From contig JAZDSV010000056.1 in assembly GCA_036784855.1 (NCBI GenBank), positions 21,023 through 85,022 of the forward strand: a stretch of DNA of 64,000 nt, in the 5' to 3' direction. Both the position numbers and the translations under genes were made by a program. The notes under the pieces are model-generated. The model was not told where the DNA came from. It searched no databases and saw nothing but the letters and a program-made list of their open reading frames with translations. This DNA is from Aphelidium insulamus. Taxonomy: Eukaryota; Aphelidiomycota; Aphelidea; Aphelidiaceae. Positions within the stretch are counted from its first letter, which is position 1; every line of letters begins with the position of its first letter. Below, piece by piece: positions 21,735 through 36,762 of the stretch.

Positions 21735-23358
21735 ATGTCGGACGCTGAAGAATTGGATGTGACCAGTCCACGTGGCTTGGATGCCTTCCTGCAGAATCTG
21801 CCCAAGACCGCCATGGAGAACATGATTGCCGTCAGCAATATTCCGCGGCTGCATGCCGATACATTGCCGCGCCCGCAGGCCGTCGCGCAGGCTGAAACCA
21901 CACTCCGGAAATGCAGCAGTCAGCCTGATATACGCGGCCGCCGGCAGCTGCTGTCGGATGGCGGTGGCAGTAGTCGGTCTGAGAGCCCGGCGCTTCTGGC
22001 CACAATGGATACCTGCAGCATCAGCAGCAGTGGCAAGGTCGGTACTGCTTCTACCACAGAAAAGTCTTTGGCGCGGTCTGCTTCCAGTGGCGACTTGCAG
22101 AGTAGAACTAGCGCGTCGTCGGCCCAACCGAAACGGCACTTCTTCATGCCGCTACTACACGTTTTACCCGAGCGCGAGGCTCTCTCTGCTGCCGTAATGT
22201 TTAATCGAGCGCGGCACGTGGTCACGGCAACGGATATCGGTGATACTGCAGACAGCATGGTGCCATCTGTGGCGGGCAGCAAAGCGGGCAGCACCCACTC
22301 AAATGATGTAGACGACGATGATTACGACGAGTTAGATGGGATCGCTGACGACGTCGATGATGAGCACATAGTCGCTCTAGATGAAGATGTCGTTCAGCGT
22401 TCACTCAATGGGGCAAGTCGCCGTTCCAGCAGCCTTAATCACTCTTCGCGGTTCAATTCGGCCTTTGACAGCCTTTTGGAATCGGCCAAGGCCGCTCAGG
22501 ACGAAGAAACGCTTGATCAGTCCCAGCTACATGCGGAGATTGTTGTGGCCAGTCCCGCGTTGGCCGATCGCAACTCTGCGGTGGCCGTCTTGCTGCTTCC
22601 GTCGTTTAGCGTATGTGGTTAATGTACTTGTATCATCTTCTTACATCAATAGTTTGACTCTTCGCGTGTGTGGCTGCGAGAAATTTCGCGTCTAAACAAG
22701 CTCTGCGAGGTTATTGAATCATTTCCGTGCAGCCGGCGAGGTTTGCTCTACCGCATTGAACATGGTCGCAACGAGTTTACTCGAAGGAACACGCTTAAAT
22801 GGCAGCCGTATATGTGCGAATTGCGCGGCCCGTTTCTCTTCTTCTTTGCCGCCAGTACCCAGATCCGAGCGCCCAATGTACGTATGACTGCATACCGTGC
22901 ATTTATTTGCGCTAATCAAATGTCAGAGTACGGACGATTCACCACTGCCGCTTGCGTACCTACGGCTCTCCCCCAACACCGTAACAGACATATCGTATGA
23001 CTACCTTAAACGACATAAAAAGCACGTGTTAAATATATGGCGCAATGGAATACCCGGACTGGTTCTGCCCGGCAACGAGGTGATGAATCCTCGGCCGGAC
23101 ATTATGGATTCCTTGCAGGCAACCAGCGAGACCAATATGGTCGCCTGGGCGCTGGCAGTGAGGGAAGCGGTGCGTCACACTGCAGACGGAGAGGCGACGC
23201 ATCTTTCCGCAGAACGTATTCTAGTAAAGGGAGACGATAGCAACAGGTCTCGTTCCAAGAGTCATGCTGTTGCAGCTAAAGTTCGTGGACTGTCGCCCAT
23301 AGTTGGGCGAATCCGGGCATTATCTTTGTCGCGCTCGGCAAAAATTCCGCTATCGTAA
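21735..23358 (+). CDS. Large Ser-rich protein with C-terminal PH-like domain
   Basis: Exons 21735-22610, 22653-22877 and 22927-23358 (both introns phase 0, 42 and 49 bp) give 510 residues. The first 290 residues are disordered: Ser-rich stretches (SISSSGKVG, SLARSASSGDLQSR) and an acidic run (DVDDDDYDELDGIADDVDD). The C-terminal half, from about RVWLREISRLNK through TLKWQPYMCELRGPFLFFFA to ETNMVAWALAVREAV, has the strand pattern and terminal Trp-containing helix of a PH domain, which would bind phosphoinositides or proteins. No closer family was recognised. The ATG at 21735 is the first in frame; upstream in-frame sequence opens only with GTG. Confidence 0.68.
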
Positions 23359-23452
23359 TAAAGTGGCTTTCGTGTATTTACTCTTAGTGCCTTTAACAAT
23401 TAATCTATTCACAAACTTCATCGCGTGCTCGCCTGAATGAGATCTCGCAATA

Positions 23453-25521
23453 TCATTTCGGCGAGCTAAGTTGGGTGGGCCGCGGACCAGACTTCAATTG
23501 TGTAGCCGCGGTCAGCCTGTTCGACTTGATCTCGGCCTCAATCGCATTTCCGGCAACCAGATCATCTATGAATATGCCTTCCCGTCCTTGGCGCGCTGCG
23601 GTGGTGGTCGCGCCACGAAAAAGCTGCTGGCCATCATTGTTGAAGTATGTTGGCGACAGAGATTCATCAAATCGGATACTCTTGATCATCCGCGAACCAG
23701 GAGAATGATACATTGGTGCCTTGAGTATATCCTCCTGAAAACAATGAGCACAAAACAAAATCAATGTTCATAAGCCACTCACCATGACAAACTTCAATCC
23801 ACGAGCGCCAGTGGATCGATCAATCACTCGGCGAGCGATCGCGCTCAGAGCACCGTCGGTAAATTCCAAATCCACATTCCACGCCTGAAAGAGCCGTGTG
23901 TACTGCTCCACGAGGGAGTTCTTGGTCTCGCGCAGTATGCGAATCAGTTCCTGCTCGCTGAGTTTGTTTACGGCCACAACCAGTGGAATGCGTCCCACAA
24001 ACTCTGGTATTAATCCATACTGAATCAAGTCACGTTCGTTGAAGTCTCCGGGACTCTCGCATGATTCCTGATCGCTAACAGGCGTGGTGACTTTGGCGCC
24101 AAATCCCATGGACTACAGCGAGGTCAACACTGATGAATAGATGCACTAGTAGTTGTCCAACTCACCCGATCCGCTTTGGTCCGATGCTGAGCCACCCTGT
24201 CAATACCAACAAATGCACCAGAGAGAATGAACAGGATGTTGCTGGTGTCGACGGGTACGGGCTCCTGTTGCTGTTGTTGGGACTTTTTGCCGCCCTTGTC
24301 GTTCACATAGACGGTGGTTCCTTCCAGCATCTTTAGCAGTGACTGCTGAACGCCCTCGCCGGCCACATCGCGGGAATTTCCAGAATTGGCAGCCTCACTG
24401 CGCTTGCTAATCTTGTCGATCTCGTCAATGAACACAATTCCAATCTCGGCCTTCTTGACGTCAGAGTTGGCAGACTGCACGGTGACGTAATGAGCCAAGT
24501 GTGCATTGTGTTTGACATCGCACTAAACCTACGGCAATGAGGCGTGATATGCACTGTTCCACATCGTCGCCGACATATCCGGCTTGCGTGAACGTGGTGG
24601 CATCGTTGGTGGAGAAGGGCACGTGGAGTATCTCGGCAATGCGCTTAGCAATCAGCGTTTTGCCGGAACCAGAAGGGCCCAGCATCAGTATGTTGCTCTT
24701 GTCCAGCAGATGCGTTGGCGGTTTTGACGGGAATGACGCTGCAGATTGTATGTTATAAGTGGGAAGTATCGCAACCAACTCATGTTTACTCTACATACCT
24801 TTCATGGCGGCCTGTTTAGCATTCAAGTTGTGCAGCACACGCGTGTAGTGGTTGTATATGGCGCACGACATGGCCTGCTTGGCGGCGTCTTGCCCGATTA
24901 CATAGTCGTCCAGGTGCTCGCGGATCTGTGCACAGCAGCTGGTGAGCACTGACAGTCACGGAAGCACCAACTTGCCTGCCGGGGATTCGTCTCGGCCAAC
25001 ATCTGGTCCAGCACTGCGGTATAGTTCTCCGGCGTCTGTTTCTGTGCGCCTGCCTTCCACGTGGCCGGCACCTGGTGTTCAGCGTTGGCGGCACGTGCCG
25101 GAATCTTTCCTGGCCAGTGTCAGCCACAGAAGACACCGCAGACCTAATGTTGCACTCACTAACCTGCACCATTGCCAGCACCACCACCAATACTCTTATC
25201 AGCGGGAGTGCGCGGGCCCCCGCCAATCAGCGCGGCGGAAAAGGGCGACAGGAATGTTGGCGGGGGTGGTGCAGCGGGCGTCGGGTCAAAGTGGGCATAC
25301 ATGTCAAAGAAGCGGTCCATCTTATTGCGTTTGCGGCGGCCGCGGTAGCCGCCCCGCTTCGACGAACTGCCACCGGTGCCGAAGCCATCATTGCCGTCGC
25401 TGCCGCCCGTGCTGTGATGACGGCGCTGAAACAGTGCCGTCAACACATTGATGTGCTGTTGTGGCGCAGATTGCGGCGAGTTGCGCGCAACCAAACGAGC
25501 GCAAATGACTGTGGGCAGCAT
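23453..25521 (-). CDS. CLPX: Mitochondrial ClpX-type AAA+ unfoldase
   Basis: ClpX unfolds matrix proteins and can feed them to ClpP. Seven exons (25521-25164, 25109-24976, 24925-24799, 24738-24533, 24474-24166, 24112-23783, 23734-23453) give 581 residues. An Arg-rich leader ([14 protein letters not shown]) fits a mitochondrial presequence. Then come [20 protein letters not shown], Walker [13 protein letters not shown], the GYVG pore loop in [12 protein letters not shown], Walker [11 protein letters not shown], an MGFGA segment matching the ClpP-docking IGF loop, and sensor 2 STGARGL. The N-terminal four-Cys zinc-binding domain of bacterial and animal ClpX is missing; low-complexity Gly/Arg/Pro sequence takes its place. 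The second intron (24926-24975) is GC-AG, with donor GCAAGT. Confidence 0.93.
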
Positions 25522-25718
25522 GGAATGTGCAGCTATGTATGTACTCCAGTGCACTTTATGTAAGTATGTAGATCGATGACAGCACCGCGCCTCGTTGACT
25601 GCCGCCTGCCGTGACAAACAGAGGCATGTCAGCTGACACGGTGACACGTGGCCGTTGCCATGGAGACATGCTATAGATATACAAGATACCTGACGCTTCT
25701 TTACATTTACAACATTAT

Positions 25719-28700
25719 CTATGGCACATTTGGAGTGCGTCTCCGTCGCCGCTGCGTCGCTTCCAACCGTCGCTGGTTGCGCCGTTCTAGGCAGTAAATG
25801 TGCATTAGGGCACCGCGCTCGAGGTCGCGTTCACTGGGCGCCGAGTATTCGACGCAAAATGCCCCAATGTGCACCGGTTGCTTGCATATCGGACAGTCGA
25901 TGGGTGCATCCTTGGTTACAAACACGGCGCCCTTTGTAAACAATTCCGCTCGCAGTGCCGTTGTCTGAATATTTTGAGCCTTAACTAGATTCTTGACTAG
26001 CAGGGCATTCCGCTTGCGGGCGTTGGTGGCCAGCACAGTCTGTTTCAGAAAGGATTCCAATAGGCCAACCGACCAGGTGACAGGCAGTAGCCGAAGCACA
26101 GCGGCGTGATCAAAGTCTTGGGCGTGTCGCGTAAGCAGAGGCACCGCATACTTTATTGCCTCTTGCGAGCTGCCCAAGTTTAAAAATACTTGCAATAATT
26201 GCTGGAGTAATGTGCGCGCCGATGCGGCAGACTTCTTCTTCTCCGACATGCAATACTCTTCGGCGCCGGAAAAGTCTCGCAACTTGTGCACCAAGATTTG
26301 AAACACTTGATCGTGTTGTCCCAACTAGCAGTATGTAAGTTTCAAACTTGACAATAAATCCGCCGTACTTTAGCGTGCAGCACGGCCTTTTCTGCGTGGT
26401 AAGGCGTCGATTCCAACGCTGTCAGTACGGCGGCATGATTTAGCGAGTATGGAGAGCGTAAAAGTTTCAAGAATCGAAACCTCGCCAGCAGATATTCATC
26501 TCTGTTGCCTGATGATACAGCTGCCGACAAGAACTGGAAAAATGACGGATTGTTTGCTGCCACGGAAAATTGATTGACTACGAGTGCATAATATGAGCAC
26601 AGGTAGTCACGGCTAATAACGTAACATACCTAAGGACTGAGCGGCAATGTAGGTCTTTTGATCGCGAGCATGTATTTGTTCGCGGTAAAGCTGCCACAGT
26701 TGATTGCCGTACTTTTCCGCCCGCACTCCTAGGTGGTCGATAAGATGTTGCAAGTAATCAATCTTGACACCGTCGCCCAGCGGTGCAATAGAATCCAAGA
26801 CTTGATCATGTGTGATGCCAAGCTTGTTAAACAAAGCTGGAGCTGGAAACAGCTGGAAGTAAGATAAATGTTGACAGTTAAGCAAATTCTCTTACGGTTG
26901 GAAATAGACTTCCGTCCATTTTTAAGCAGAATGACACTACTGCGAGGTAGAGCAAAGGGTCAGTGATGTTCTTGGCGCAGTATTCGGCAAGCGTCGCCAC
27001 TCCAGGAAAATCGGGATCAATTTTGTCTCCCGAGAGCGAGCTACACGTTCAGAGATGAATAAGCCTAAAATAGAGCGCTCACTTCATCCATAATTGCGCA
27101 GCTTTGTCGTGACGGCCAGCGCCAGACAATAAGAGCGACAGAGAATATTGCCGACCTGATGCAAGCAGCTCAGGTTCCAGCTCCACCAGTATACACTTGT
27201 TTGGCGCTCTTAATAGTGAATTCAGATCTTCAGATCGATTCAATTGGATATAACACCGAGCGATAGAAGTGTCAACAATTGCCTTGTAAAATGAAATTCA
27301 AGAGCCCTCACATTACGAAGCACAACCAGTACGCACCTGATCGCCAGAGTTGCTGACGTGGCAGTTGAGCAAGTAGTAGAGAAGTGAAGCAACTGCCTTA
27401 TCGTATAAAGCATCAGCGCTTTCTACTGTCGATTTAGAGCCCTTCTCCCCAGCAGCCAGGAGGCACTGGTCGATAATGTCTTCGACTGCGTGACCGTCGT
27501 TCCGTCGCGGAACCATTGTCCCAGCAATGCGAAGATATAGTGCAACAAAATTCACTGGACTGAATAGCGGTGCCTTGAGAAACATTTCAGCCGCCTCTTG
27601 AAAGTTTCCAGAACTACAGTAGACCCAGCCGGCTTTGTGGTAGATGTCTGAACGCAACTTGGACAGCGAAGTCGTGGTGGTGCTGCCGCCCTCGACTTGT
27701 GCAGAGGATGAGCTTTCTAGCTGAGGCCACAGGACACACTCGGCAAGTTTGAGCGCGAGAGCGACTTCTCGTTGCGCGATCAGTCCGTCGATTTGATCCT
27801 CTATCGGCAGGATGCACAAGGCGTAGCATACGCCGTCCGGTAGCACTGCAATAATTTGGCTCATCACGATGCGCATGTTGACCTCATCGGCGGATTTGGC
27901 GTTGGAGAAGAACTGTATCGCTCGAAACCCATACACCCTGGACAGCATGGAGGGGCCGCGAGCACCAGGAACTCGCTGGCCGAGTGAAATGTTGTTGACG
28001 GAATGCACCAACGTCTGATCCAACGCGCTATACACATTCACAGAGTCGGCGTGCATCGAGAGAATGTAGGGAAATGATACGGCCAGTCCAAGCGGGTACT
28101 GCTGCCATGTTATCGTGCCGCGCGTTGCTTGTCCCGCCGCTGTTACAAACACGCCCATGGCCGACTCATTGGCGCCAGTCGCGGTCACGAGCAGAAACTC
28201 ATTGTCGGAGACGGCTGCTATGAGCGGGGGCCGTACCGGGCCAGACGGAATGGCAGACGAGCGATACGAAAACAGTGGCATTGTGGCGCCAGAGCGCAAA
28301 TTTACGATTCCATACATGCCGACAGTGTCTGCATAGCACACAAAATCCCCGCGACGCTCTGCCAGACACACAGTCTCGCCAAGCGGAATATCCTTGAGTG
28401 TAACCAGCTTTCCGGACCGTAGTGCCGCCAGATGACACGCACGTCGTTTGAATACGCATATCTGGTCCGCCACATCCGCCGTGGATGCAGTAGATGAAGA
28501 TGCGCCAGAGTCGGCGCACAATGCCGTGACGCCCTTAATTAGAGCCACTCCAGGCGCGGGCTGCAATGTGCCCACATCCAGGAATGTCACTGTCCCCTCG
28601 CACAGCGCCGCCATCATGCCCGCATTGCCCATCACAACTAAACGCTCCACGGGCGCACCCTTCTTGCCTGACCCACCACCACCACCACCACTACCACCAG

Positions 28701-29110
28701 CTATCAAGTACCGCCCAGTCACTTGGTTGGGAAACTGTGCGTAGATCGCGACGGTTAGAGCTCAATGCGCAGGTCCGACAGATATATGCATACCTCGTTC
28801 AGGACTGATGGATCCTCGCCCATCGTGATGCGCACAATGTGCCCAGACGTGGTTCCAGCGTACACCGAGTTCTCTGCATGGACATCAGTGCGTGCTCAGT
28901 GCGGTGAAGCATGTCAGGCGCACCGTACGCCTCGACGCAGGTTGCGTGCTGCTGGCCGTCGGAAGAGCCGCCAACGCCGCCTGACCCGGTGGACCAGAGA
29001 CGTGACCGTGATGCACGCTCTAGCGAGGACGACACAGAAGCATCTCGGGGTGTCGCAGCGTGCGCGGGAAGCGTGCAGATTTTCTCCGCGGTGACCGGTT
29101 CAAACGGCAT
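25719..29110 (-). CDS. Vps3/TGFBRAP1-type CORVET tethering subunit
   Basis: Vps3/TGFBRAP1 is a CORVET-specific subunit that binds Rab5 on early endosomes; Vps39 is its HOPS counterpart. Eight exons (29110-28924, 28873-28794, 28734-27337, 27282-27083, 27040-26896, 26852-26630, 26556-26369, 26324-25719) give 1008 residues. The N-terminal CNH/beta-propeller part reads VYAGTTSGHIVRIT, MAALCEGTVTFLDV, VCLAERRGDFVCYADTVGMY; the alpha-solenoid part includes GQHDQVFQILVHKLRDFSGA, ending with the C-terminal CPICKQPVHIGAF...YCLERR, a partial RING-like zinc site. The long unsplit exon covers the propeller end and first solenoid repeats. Vps39 is the main alternative; the CxxC tail and the N-terminal pattern favour TGFBRAP1/Vps3. 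Confidence 0.85.
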
Positions 29111-29325
29111 CGTGCAATCTGACTGTGCTAAGATATTGTGTCTACATATGTACATAGTAAGCTAAACAGCATCAGGTCTCAGATTGATTTCTTGCTATTA
29201 CATACATTACAAATCGTACATAGCCAGCAACATATTACAGGACAGATGTAGGCCTTGGGTGGGATGTAGTCCGTCAGAACCTCGCCAGAGCTTGACTGAT
29301 ATACAGACTACATATTTGTATTGAG

Positions 29326-30457
29326 CAGTGGCCCAACGTTATGGAGGGAAGCTGACATTACCCTAAGTCAACTTTTCTCTAACCCCTTTCCTAACTGACG
29401 GTTCGTTCCCTCCATAAATGGCCATATAGGGAAATTAGGGTCTATAAGAAGTAATCCAAGCGTCCGGATAAAGCGTTATTATTTATTCGTCAATTTTTAG
29501 TTTCAGTCCAAATTGAGTTCCACCTCGTCCTCATTGCCAACATCGTCTTCGTCCGTTTCAGGAGCATCTTCGCAAATGAGTTCACCCTCGTCGTCCTCGT
29601 CATCAGCAGCTACGTTTTGTGCGATCTTTTTGGCATCACAAACAGTTTTTGAGTCCCAGAGATCCTCATGCATGCACAACATGGTGAGCGCCTCAAAACT
29701 TTCATCGTGGAGATTGCGGCCCAAGTCCGTTTGAACAAATTTGCGCGGCTAAACAAACGCTCGACAATGTTTGACGTTGGCATAACATGTGTGGCACTGA
29801 TGTACTGATCAGCGCAAACTTTGCGCTGTTTTAGAGAGAACGCCTGCGCTAGCCTTTGTTCCATAGAGGGTTCTTCATCTTCGTCTCCTCCATTATTGTC
29901 TTCATCTACTTGGACTTGCAATCGGACCACCGCTGCCTTTTCGTTGTTTGAAAGCAGATGAGACTGTTCATTTAAAAGCTCGATGACTCCGCTCAAAAAA
30001 TGAGGACTCTTAATCTTGGTGGTGTTAGGGGACAGCCACGGTTCCATGACTGCGAATTTGGGCTTGCTGAGCAAAATGTTGAAGGCATCGCGGGCTTGCA
30101 CCATTGTCACGTCGTCGGCTTGGAGCTTCTTCGTCACCAACTGAAGAATCTTCATGTCCTTGAACAGTGAATCAACTGCCTTGTCTGCTGTGGCATTGAG
30201 CATCAGCTTGCTCACACGCTCATTCAGATTCGCCAAATGCGGGCGCAGTTCCTGATAATGGTGAAGCATTTTGTAAATTGACGACCATCGCGTCTGGTTC
30301 CACGTTCTGCCAGTCAGGGATATTAGGGTACTATAGGGCGGTGCTTCCCTCCCTACATGGCCCTATCTTGGTGGCATTCCCTCCATCCCTACCCTAACGT
30401 CCCTAATCCCTATTATGGCCATATATGGAGGGCGCCCTAAAAAACTTCGGGCCCCTG
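29326..30457 (-). mobile_element. hAT-superfamily DNA transposon, internally deleted
   Basis: Bounded by an exact 8-bp target duplication GTATTGAG (29318-29325 and 30458-30465), the hallmark of hAT insertion. Ends are imperfect terminal inverted repeats (CAGTGGCCCAACG... and CAGGGGCCCGAAG...). A second, longer pair of inverted repeats, about 33 bp each, lies inside the ends near 29408-29441 and 30400-30432, and several AGGG/CCCT motifs cluster there as subterminal repeats. At 1132 bp it is far shorter than an autonomous hAT element (usually 2.5-5 kb). It encodes only the C-terminal part of the transposase. Confidence 0.9.
29503..30317 (-). pseudogene. Remnant hAT transposase (C-terminal part, frameshifted)
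   Basis: The minus strand encodes the latter part of a hAT transposase: TRWSSIYKMLHHYQELRPHL, then a helical middle, an acidic insert, and the dimerisation region with ISATHVMPTSNIVERLFSR. Just after VERLFS (around 29745-29750) the frame shifts by one base; the other frame continues with FEALTMLCMHEDLWDS and a long acidic tail ending at 29503. The BED finger and the first catalytic acidic residues are absent, so it is not a functional transposase. Interruption plus truncation indicate a non-autonomous, decaying copy. Confidence 0.85.
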
Positions 30458-33068
<2,611 letters not shown>

Positions 33069-33181
33069 ATCTATGGCCGCTTGCCCGCGCTCAGTAGATC
33101 AATCATCCATCCCAGATACTTATTACGTTTGGGTAATGTGCCAGAAATATAGCAGTGCAGGTTAAGGGTTATCCCGCTCAA

Positions 33182-35431
33182 ATGGATGTTGTAAAAATGA
33201 TTGAAGCGCTTAATGAGCACTTGCCGGACGCTGGAAGTGCGACGGCAACAGTGGCATCGGCAGCTGTGCTGGTGGCCATATTATACGTGTTTCGTGTGTA
33301 CGTACATAGACACCGTGGATATGCACGCAATTCATGCTACAGAATTGGCAAAGCGCGGCCAGAGTGTTGGCATTGTGGCAAACGCTCCGCAGTAGACTGG
33401 ACGCGCCAAAGAGATCCCAGGAACTGGAGGTGTCTTGACTGCGGTGACTGGAACGTTCTAGACGAGGTGCGCGGGGGGTCTATGCGAGCTGATGCTCCTG
33501 CTTACGCGTTTGGAGCAGAACTTGCAGCCCCTAGACTTTGTGCCGGATGCTGCACATCTACATGCCGGCATCAAGCCAGCCAATTGTGAGTATCGCGGCG
33601 GCTACTCCTCACCCAACGGCAAGTTGATTACAACAGAGGCTATTCCAAACTTTTCTAATGTGTTGCAGCGCGCAAGAGACCGCATTCGCCGATATTTGGC
33701 AACAACATAACAGCCGGACAAGACAATAGACTATGCGACGTATGCATTGCTCAACAAGAGCAAAAGATGGAGCTGTTACGCAACTTTGACCCTCCCGGCC
33801 TTGGCGATGTGCGCGCTGTTTTTTTTATAGTAATACACTTCACATTGCTCATTGGTGCCGTGCAGAGAATGTTTGGCTATGCCGCTGATGATTATTCCGC
33901 GCGGCTAGATCGCCAATTTCCACTTTGTCCGCGCTGTGAAACTGTTGTTCAGCGCGCAATATTTGCATCGCAGCGTCTGGTAATGACGTCCACGCTTGGC
34001 ACCATATTGGACCGGTCAAAGACATTGATAGCTGGGCCCGCTGGTCGCAATTCGTCGAGGCGTGCCTCACGTGGACGAGAATTTCGGTGGTACCTTATGA
34101 CTGGTGTGCGGCGATGCGTACATTTATATACTTGGATTTTGCTGCTCCTAGCATGTAAGCCCTTCTGTCACTGTATTCCAGCATTGATTTCTAGCGGACT
34201 TGAATATCGGCGAATGGGTTCTGGCTGCGATGAATAACTCTGCTTTATCATCATGGTTGAGAAATTTCTTTTCAACGGTCATATTGCTGACTATGTTGCC
34301 GGCGCTATATGTGCCGGTTTTGTCGCAAGGCGGCGCTGACAAACCCTGCGGAACTGGCCGTCACAAACGTCTTTACTTGGTACTACTTATCATGCGTATT
34401 ACTAAATTGTATTAATGCGGTAGGCGCTTAGAGCTTTTTTGTTGCTGGCCAGGCTTCTTGTTTCCATGGACTATATTCCCGTGGTGTTTCAAAAGTCCGT
34501 GGCACGCTGGCTTTTGTTCGGCGATGTTACGGTGAGTTTTTGTGACTAACTTCCAAAAGCGTCGTTGATGGTGATAGATTGTGATTGTATCACGCTTGCT
34601 CGTGGCGATGCCTAAACGGTCCAAGTCCACGATTATTCTGTCAAAGGTTGCTTCGTCGATATCAAATAAGCCTCCATCTGGTCCTGTCTCGGACAGTTTC
34701 TCATCAACAACTGATATGAACCGCCAAACTGTATTAGATCATGTGATGGCCTCAGCAGGGAAGCACCCAGTCTCACAGCCAAGTTTGCTACATGGGCTCG
34801 ACTTGAACTGCGATGACGACATTAATGACACAGCTATTAATGACAGTGGCAATGTGCGGGGAGTAGCCACATCGCCGCGCTCAACGCATCCATTCTTTGT
34901 CGAGACCTACAGACCTACGGCGGCTTCCGCTGCTTCATTTGGACAAGTCACGCCATTGCGCACCGGGAATACATTAGAATCCAAAACAGTAGTCGCCTCA
35001 CTGACCATGACACCATCTCAGGCCGAGTTGATCCACCGACGGGGATTTGGAAGCCAGTCAAATGCGAACAAACCGGGCATGCTGCGCAAAGATGGTACGA
35101 CGTACCACATGCAGTCTAATTGGGCCCAAGAAAGGAGTGACCGCCCGCACCAGCCCGTCTTTGCCGACCCGAAATTTCATGTTAGACAGGTATGCTGGAA
35201 CTTTGAAGTATCAGTACTTAATGTCACTGCACACTTTAGGAACCAACTGGCCTGGAAACTTTGCTGGAGGGCGTTACCCTTTGTGATCCCAACTTGGAAT
35301 ACGCCAGCAAATATTTATCAATGAATGGTCGACGGTGGGCAAAGTGGCTACAGCTTCTGGCTTCAGTGGCCATTGTTGCATTTTTGGTGGCGGGATATTA
35401 TTGGCGCAGGTGGTGGTGGCAAGACCTATAG
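33182..35431 (+). CDS. IMA1: Ima1/Samp1 (TMEM201)-type inner nuclear membrane protein
   Basis: Ima1/Samp1 sits in the inner nuclear membrane and links the envelope to chromatin and the cytoskeleton. Exons 33182-33466, 33528-33618, 33669-33808, 33866-34154, 34195-34379, 34424-34531, 34578-35189 and 35240-35431 give 633 residues. An N-terminal hydrophobic segment is followed by two CxxC pairs in ECWHCGKRSAVDW and WRCLDCGDWN, then CDVCIAQQEQKMELLRNF and FPLCPRCETVV, the family's zinc-finger block. Several membrane segments, a Ser/Thr-rich loop and a C-terminal anchor (LLASVAIVAFLVAGYYW) follow. Intron 2 (33619-33668) is GC-AG; reading through it breaks the homology. A further 45-nt GTACGT...ACAG segment at 33298-33342 could be an additional frame-neutral intron. 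Confidence 0.82.
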
Positions 35432-35515
35432 AGCTTTTGCATATAGCTCAAGATTTGTGTGACAGGGCCGTGAATGCTTTATTAGGGATATCATTCTATA
35501 TCTCGGACAGTTGAT

Positions 35516-36581
35516 TTATGCGGGCGCTGCATCCACCACTGCAGGTGCTTGCTCGCCGCCAGTTGGCTTGGTAATGCTAAAGAATTATGTTAGCACGTCG
35601 GCAATTGTCACGCAAGACTCGCTTACCCTTCCTGCACATTAAGAAGCAGAGTGTCTGCGGACAGGTACAGGCGATTCTTGGAGTTTGCCAACGTGCCGGC
35701 AATCTCACGAGCATTTTCAATCTTTCGCAGCTCCAAGAAACCCGGGTTCTTCATGATGGCCTTTCCGATCAGCTCGGCAGCTTTGGCCTCACCTTCTGCA
35801 CGAACAATAGCAGACTGCTTCTCCATCGACGCCTTCTCCACTAGAAATGCCGCTCTCTGCGCATCTTGCTGGGCGATTTGTTTAGCCTCGACGGCCTGCG
35901 CGAATTCAGTGCCGAATTTCAAGTGCGTAATCGATATGTCGTCCACGAGGATGTTAAAGCGTTGCGCACGCTCACTCAAATGATCGCGGACTAGTTTGCT
36001 GACGCGTTCACGCTGCGTGATCAACTGGGCAGCGTTGAATTGTGCCACAACACTCTTCAGTGTCTCGTTGACGATGGAAGGCAGCACAATCTCGTCATAG
36101 TCCATGCCAAGAGTCTTGTAGATCATAGGGAGCTTGTCGACATGTGGCCGCGTCAGCACACGTACGGTAATGTTGACCATTTGCAAGTCTAATATCAGCT
36201 TAGTGGCACGTGTTTTCACATGATCAAAGACTCTACCCTTGGTTCCCGTCAGCGAGGGAATGTTGCGTGGCTTCGCTCGCACGTCGTAAATGATGGCTTG
36301 TTCCAGCCACGGAACACGAAAGTGGGTACCTTCAGCGTACACCTGGTCCTGCACACCAAATATACGCGAGTATTTGACGGCGCGATGACCACCATCCACT
36401 GCGTTCATATATATAAATTTCAGATGTCCGTATCAAGGGAACGCGTACCGTTATACAGACTGGCGTTGACACCGTATGCCGCAGCGGCCAGGCCAACTAA
36501 CGCACCCGCACCGCCAAGGACGCCTTTGCCGCCGAAACCCTTGAGTGCCTGAGCAGCTGCCTGCTGCGCTTGCTGTGCCAT
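35516..36581 (-). CDS. PHB2: Prohibitin-2
   Basis: PHB2 forms ring complexes with PHB1 in the inner mitochondrial membrane and stabilises respiratory and protease complexes. Exons 36581-36449, 36398-35627 and 35576-35516 (phases 1 and 2) give 321 residues. The N-terminal membrane anchor ([20 protein letters not shown]) leads into [20 protein letters not shown], a PHB/SPFH domain with [15 protein letters not shown] and [20 protein letters not shown], then the coiled coil [19 protein letters not shown]. The last exon adds only 20 residues (from [11 protein letters not shown]); without splicing the protein would end at QEG. It is divergent from DBP4 across 181 bp. Confidence 0.95.
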
Positions 36582-36762
36582 ATTTTTTTCCGTTTCTAGC
36601 TGAGGTGATATTTACGCGGCGCGCACTAATATCGTATATGCCACGCGACCTTAACCCAAACTAAGAGTTAATTATTCTGCCATCACCGAGCCCTGACCCT
36701 GACCTATTTAATCCATTGGCGATGTAATTTGACTTCTTTTTTTTCTGACCGCGGTCTTAATC

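Noticed and set aside
29326-30457. CCCTAA/TTAGGG-like motifs as an interstitial telomere
   Set aside because: The motifs are irregular, occur at both ends of the hAT element and behave as its subterminal repeats rather than a tandem telomere array.
33528-33710. Reading through the GC-AG intron of IMA1 as a separate short gene
   Set aside because: The read-through ends in RRYLATT with no homology, while splicing at 33618/33669 restores the CDVC and LCPRC zinc motifs.
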